From Scatomorpha sp964345235 (GTDB taxonomy: Bacteria > Bacillota > Clostridia > Oscillospirales > Oscillospiraceae), in assembly GCA_964345235.1 (NCBI GenBank), contig CAYFQE010000010.1:1-45655 (forward strand): a stretch of 45,655 nt of DNA. Direction: 5' to 3'. The position numbers and the translations under genes are program-made. Position 1 is the first letter of the stretch. Each line of letters opens with the position of its first letter. Below are positions 41,695-45,655 of this stretch, piece by piece. A model generated the notes under the pieces. The model did not search any database, had not been told where the DNA came from, and saw only the letters and a program-made list of their open reading frames with translations.

Positions 41695-43506
41695 ATGAAC
41701 GAAAAAATCAAAAAAAGAGGCTGGGTCAAAAATGCGGCGATTATTTTCCTTTTCGCTATGCTTGTGCTCACCTTCTTCTCCAACACGATAATGAATCGCT
41801 CTTTGCCCGAGGTGGCCACAGCCAACATAGTTCCCGGAACAATAAGCTCAAGGATAAGGGGTAGCGGAACAATAGAAGCGGCCGAGTCATATCAGATAAA
41901 AACCCGCGATTCAAGGAAGATACAGTCGGTTCTCGTGAAGCTGGAGCAGGAAGTTAAAGTGGGCGACAGCCTGATACTCCTCGGCGAAGGTGAGGGAGCC
42001 GACCTCAGCTCTGCAAGGGAAGCAGTGGCGAGCGCAGAATTTGTCTATAATCAAAAACTCATTTCCGTTTCGATGCAGTCAAACGAGCTTCAGACCGTAA
42101 GAGCTAAAGAAAAACTTGAAAACGCAATAAAACAGCAGGAGAACACAAAGGTAAATCCCGCCGACATAACAACCGCCGAAGCGAGATTAAACATTGCCAA
42201 CGAAAAGCTTCGAAACGGCGTGCCCGGAGCCCCGACCATAGCCGAAGTCGAAGCCGCCGCGGCCGCAATGAATCAAAAGAACAATGAACTCGAGCAGAAA
42301 AAAATACAGGATAAGACCAAGTACGATACACTTATCTACATAGCGAATCAAAAGCACGAGCAGGCAAAAGCCGACAATACCGACCCCGATATGGTCAATG
42401 CCACCGAGGAGCAGTGGCAGGCCTTTGTTGCTCAAAAATTCGGCGGAGCGGTTGACAATGCGGCTTTGGGGCCACTGCTCAATAAGACCCTTCCCAATGA
42501 TATCGACGATGATGTTATAAAGTACAATGTTGACGGCAATCCGCTTAAACTCACATACTACGGTTCATTTGTCTTCATGAAAAAGGAAATTGCTGACAGC
42601 TATGTCGCAATCGAAAAGCTGAAGGCGGAGCTGGACACTCTAACCGAAGATTACGAAACACTGGATAAAAAATATAAAACAATGAACGCCGCCCTTATAC
42701 TCGAGCAGGAGAGTGCACAGAAAGCATACAATGCCGTTATGGAGCGCAAAAACGCCTATGAGGCGGCGAGAGACGAGGCGGTTCAGGCTCAGGTTGCGCT
42801 CGAGCAGCTTTTGTCGAACAAAAAGCTCGATAACCTGGAACTTCAAAACTTGAGGCGCAGTTTAGGCGAGGCTCAGGCAAGACTGGCAAGACTTGCGGCA
42901 GATGTCGGACCGGGCGGCGAAATTAAGTCGGAAGTCAACGGCGTTATAAAGCAGATTAATGTAAGCGCAGGCGATACCTCCGAGCCGGGAATGCCGCTTC
43001 TGGTTATTGAAGTTCCCGACAGAGGCTATAACGCCACGGTTACAGTCACCAGAGAGCAGGCCTCTAAGCTCAAAATCGGAGCAAGCGCCGAGGTTTTTGC
43101 AGGATACTGGGGCTGGGGAGAGCAGATAAAGGCAAAGCTAATTGCCATACTTCCCGATAAAGAAAATCCGCAGGGCAACAAAAAGCTTCTCTTCGAGCTA
43201 AGCGGCGAAAAGCTCGAGAGCGGCACGCAGGTGAACATAAGCGTCAGCGAAGAGACAAAGCAATACGAAACCACAGTTCCCAACGCCGCAGTCCGTACCG
43301 ATTCAAACGGAAGCTTCGTCTATGTTGTCGAGGTTAAAAACAGCCCCTTGGGCAATCGCTATGTGGCGACGAGAGTGGATGTTCAGGTTCTGGCGAAAGA
43401 CGACGCAATGTCTGCGATATCCGGCGCTCTGCCCTCGTGGGGCTATGTGATTACCAGCTCCTCTAAGCCCATAGAGGCAGGCCATCTTGTGAAGCTGGCG
43501 GAATGA
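41695..43506 (+). CDS. HlyD/RND-adaptor-like membrane fusion protein
   Basis: A 603-residue periplasmic-adaptor-type protein with one N-terminal helix (residues 14-32). The first half of a lipoyl/biotinyl-like domain follows (GSGTIEAAESYQIKTRDSRKIQSVLVKLEQEVKVGDSLI), then a long coiled coil (about 100-400, with a roughly 70-residue non-coiled insert around 225-300). The second lipoyl half is SEVNGVIKQINVSAGDTSEPGMPLLVIE, and beta-barrel domains close the chain. Members pair with MacB-type ABC exporters (as in YknX) or RND pumps. Here the neighbours are sugar importer permeases and a MacB-core-like protein. The coiled coil is long for a Gram-positive adaptor. Its overlap with the next gene (ATGA) implies joint action. 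Confidence 0.9.
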   Translation: MNEKIKKRGWVKNAAIIFLFAMLVLTFFSNTIMNRSLPEVATANIVPGTISSRIRGSGTIEAAESYQIKTRDSRKIQSVLVKLEQEVKVGDSLILLGEGEGADLSSAREAVASAEFVYNQKLISVSMQSNELQTVRAKEKLENAIKQQENTKVNPADITTAEARLNIANEKLRNGVPGAPTIAEVEAAAAAMNQKNNELEQKKIQDKTKYDTLIYIANQKHEQAKADNTDPDMVNATEEQWQAFVAQKFGGAVDNAALGPLLNKTLPNDIDDDVIKYNVDGNPLKLTYYGSFVFMKKEIADSYVAIEKLKAELDTLTEDYETLDKKYKTMNAALILEQESAQKAYNAVMERKNAYEAARDEAVQAQVALEQLLSNKKLDNLELQNLRRSLGEAQARLARLAADVGPGGEIKSEVNGVIKQINVSAGDTSEPGMPLLVIEVPDRGYNATVTVTREQASKLKIGASAEVFAGYWGWGEQIKAKLIAILPDKENPQGNKKLLFELSGEKLESGTQVNISVSEETKQYETTVPNAAVRTDSNGSFVYVVEVKNSPLGNRYVATRVDVQVLAKDDAMSAISGALPSWGYVITSSSKPIEAGHLVKLAE

Positions 43507-44630
43507 GCCAAGTCATGAAAGAAAAGAAAAGCGCAAACTACAAGCTCACAAAGGGGCAGAAGCTTTTTCTGCTCCTTACCTTGGTTTCTCTCATAATTGC
43601 CGTAGCTCTCCATTTTGTTTTTAAATTCTACCCCAAAGAGCTTCAGACTCAATACGCTTGGGAGCGGTTTAGGGGAAATAACGAATCCGAGTTTTCGCAG
43701 GTTTCCGTCTTTCTCTCTCGCGAGAAAGACAAGGAATTCATATTAGAAAGACTCTTTGAGCTCAGATCCTCATACGAGGGCGCATTTGCCGCCACAGGCA
43801 AGGTGGAAGAGAACGAAAATGTGTGGGCCGATGCTTTCAGCTCCAAGCTTAAAATCAGCTTAAAGAGCGAGAAGAGCACGACAGAGGCGAAAGCTTTCGC
43901 AGTAGGCGGCGACTTTTTCCTATTTCACCCGCTCATGCTAAAAAGCGGGAGCTATATAACAGAGAGCGATTTCATGCACGACGGAATAGTTCTGGATGAG
44001 GTAATCTCTTGGAAGCTTTTCGGCGGCACCGATACGGCGGGAAAAACCGTATACATAGGCGATAAACCCCACATAATAAGAGGGGTTGTGTCAATCGAAA
44101 AAGACAAAGCCAGCCAAAGCGCCATAGTCGAAGAGGGCGTAATATTTATGCACTTCGATGCGGCCGAGAGCGTGAGCGGAGAAAAGCTCCCAATCGAGTG
44201 CTACGAGTTTGTGGGCAAGGAGCCTATAACAAATTTCTGCCAAAGCCTTATGACAGAAAAGTTTAAAGATGCCGAAGTTAAAAAGATTGACGGCCGTTTT
44301 TCCGAGAAAAATATATTTTCGATTATTTTCGGCTACTCAAAACGAGGGATAAAACCCATGCTGCTCGACTACCCCTATTGGGAAAACGCCGCTGTGATAA
44401 ACGAAAACCGACTTTCACTGATTCTAATATTAAAAACCCTGTTTTTGGTTTTACCCGTTTTACTTGTCCTCTATCTTACTTATAAGATACTTGCATACTT
44501 GAGAAGAAAGATATTTGTTGAGTTCATCCCTCGACTAAAAGACAATACCTTAGAGGCGATAAGAAAGCGCCAACGCGCAAGAATCTTAAAGAAACAAGCA
44601 AAAGAAAACGAAAAAAAATTCCATGGATAA
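43503..44630 (+). CDS. MacB periplasmic-core-like protein without FtsX helices
   Basis: The 375-residue protein has one N-terminal helix (residues 20-41), an outside domain of about 250 residues, one C-terminal helix (about 300-328) and a basic cytoplasmic tail. The outside domain resembles the MacB core: FFLFHPLMLKSGSYITESDFMHDGIVLDEVISWKLFGGTDTAGKTVYIGDKPHIIRGVV matches the usual SGR-ITExD / VVxSExxAxxLFGG-xPxGK order. A real MacB permease would have three more helices with the FtsX signature and a partner ATPase; neither is here. Its C-terminus (KFHG) ends at the AT-rich junction near 44620, so it could also have lost a little sequence. It probably works with the adaptor. Confidence 0.75.
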   Translation: MSQVMKEKKSANYKLTKGQKLFLLLTLVSLIIAVALHFVFKFYPKELQTQYAWERFRGNNESEFSQVSVFLSREKDKEFILERLFELRSSYEGAFAATGKVEENENVWADAFSSKLKISLKSEKSTTEAKAFAVGGDFFLFHPLMLKSGSYITESDFMHDGIVLDEVISWKLFGGTDTAGKTVYIGDKPHIIRGVVSIEKDKASQSAIVEEGVIFMHFDAAESVSGEKLPIECYEFVGKEPITNFCQSLMTEKFKDAEVKKIDGRFSEKNIFSIIFGYSKRGIKPMLLDYPYWENAAVINENRLSLILILKTLFLVLPVLLVLYLTYKILAYLRRKIFVEFIPRLKDNTLEAIRKRQRARILKKQAKENEKKFHG

Positions 44631-44644
44631 CAATATTTTCGTCT

Positions 44645-45592
44645 ATGCTAATACTGTCTAATGTGAAATTTACGGGCTTATTATATGGCGGAATTGTTTG
44701 TATACTGATGTATTCCTACATGCTTATTTGTGATACATACATAAACAAGAATAAAATCTTTAGCAATAAATCGCTTATAAAAACTTTTTGTGCATTTGCA
44801 ATACTGGCTGTTTTATGTGTGTGCTGGATAGGCTATTCAACTTATATTCAAAATTTTATTGATCATCAAAGTTTTACATATCCGTTAACAGGTGAGGGAA
44901 AAATTGACATTATTACAAATAACTCTCCGGCTGGATTTGAGAATAAAAACCATTTTTATCAGCTTTTCTACGGCATTTTTGGACAAATGGAAAATCTTTT
45001 ATATGATATCAGCAATCCTCTGTCAAAACCTAAAATTCCGTTCAGTGTTTATAAGTTGGAGTTATTAAGTCCCGGTATTGATACCAGGATTAGCGGATTC
45101 GGAGTGTTCTTCAGCGGAGTACTGATTATTTCGTTAATTGGAATTTGCCGCCATGTCATAAATAGTAAAAACAACAAAAACCAAAGAATCTTAGTTGGGA
45201 TTAGCACGGCATTTTTATTAATTATGACTGTCACTATCCCTGCAGGCTGGTGGGCGAGATATAACCCGTTTATTTGGCTTATTCCGCTTATTTATCTGTT
45301 TATTTTTAAACCGAGCTCAAAAACAAAAAACATTCTGTACTATGCGTTGTGTACAATCATTGTCTTAAATACTTCACATTTTGCCGGAGTTCCAACGATA
45401 GTTACATATTTTACATATAAATCAAACTCTGAATTTAACAGAGATAAGAAAATCAAAACCGATTTGCGTGAAGGTTATTTTCTGAGCGTATTGTTCAACT
45501 TTGAAGATAATGAAATTGAATATGAAGTTGTTCTTGAGCTTAAGGAAAGTGAAGGGGAAATATTTAGAGTGCCCTTCGTTTATGATAATTAA
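44645..45592 (+). pseudogene. C-terminal fragment of a polytopic membrane protein
   Basis: The 315-residue frame has hydrophobic segments near residues 5-30, 45-65, 155-172, 185-203, 208-225 and 230-245, plus a charged beta-rich C-terminus. Sequence such as ILSNVKFTGLLYGG and TIPAGWWARYNPFIWLIPLIYLFIF suggests the second half of a large polyprenyl-sugar glycosyltransferase-like membrane protein; I cannot name the family firmly. The ATG at 44645 has no ribosome site, and the same frame stays open upstream across the junction into the previous gene. Base composition drops sharply to AT-rich here. Together this points to a gene that lost its 5' part in a deletion or insertion. A short intact gene remains possible. 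Confidence 0.6.
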
Positions 45593-45636
45593 ATTTAATG
45601 TTACAAAGAACTTTAATTTATTTTGTATTGCTAAGC

Positions 45637-45655
45637 GTCCCAATATTATTGGGAC
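45637..45655. terminator. Perfect inverted repeat at the right edge
   Basis: GTCCCAATA (45637-45645) and TATTGGGAC (45647-45655) form a 9-bp perfect stem with a single central base. As it ends exactly at the window edge, a U-tract or a longer inverted repeat (terminator or mobile-element end) cannot be checked. Confidence 0.4.

Overview
The window looks like a chromosomal segment of an uncultured anaerobic Firmicute, most likely a gut-type Clostridia/Eubacteriales relative. The grounds are the csaB-miaA-yggS-sepF-divIVA-ileS-lspA-rluD gene order, SepF/DivIVA division genes, a perfect CIRCE operator, lipoprotein-anchored solute-binding proteins, frequent TTG/GTG starts behind strong GGAGG ribosome sites, and small GC-rich dispersed hairpin repeats. 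No rRNA, tRNA, CRISPR array, phage or complete insertion sequence was seen. No species can be named from sequence alone.

Layout. (1) 1-8084: mismatch repair and tRNA thiolation (mutL on the minus strand, divergent from miaB-mutS), followed by a CPBP protease and a GtrB-like glycosyltransferase. (2) 8085-10558: an intergenic stretch with two repeat copies, then hsp20 and glnA divergently placed around a CIRCE operator. (3) 10639-16714: an envelope/polysaccharide operon with a serine beta-lactamase-fold protein, an NAGPA-type phosphodiester glycosidase, an unknown anchored protein, a GT2-GtrA fusion, and malQ, which appears to lack a normal start codon. It ends at a terminator shared with the convergent minus operon. 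(4) 16753-20638 (minus): SLOG/YpsA-like protein, DUF975 and DUF1294 membrane proteins, a metallophosphoesterase, and a histidine phosphatase-acetyltransferase fusion. (5) 20956-33776: one long, tightly packed housekeeping operon: csaB, a PurN-like protein without catalytic residues, miaA, yggS, sepF, divIVA, ileS, a long-tailed lspA, rluD, thiI, cinA and a phosphatase, closed by a strong terminator. (6) 33777-34863: a degraded stretch with four copies of the hairpin repeat and a broken secreted-protein gene. (7) 34864-44630: an accessory transport operon of two 800-residue lipoproteins (apparent propeller domain plus solute-binding domain), two MalF/MalG-type permeases, an HlyD-type adaptor and a MacB-core-like protein without FtsX helices, with no ATPase. 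(8) 44631-45655: AT-rich DNA holding the C-terminal part of a membrane protein, cut off at its 5' side.

The strongest candidates for something undescribed are the mixed importer/adaptor operon (34864-44630), the catalytically dead PurN-like protein in the division/translation operon, the non-canonical start of malQ, and the dispersed hairpin repeats, whose two stem-loops differ between copies in a compensatory way. Family assignments rest on motifs read by eye; no database search was run.
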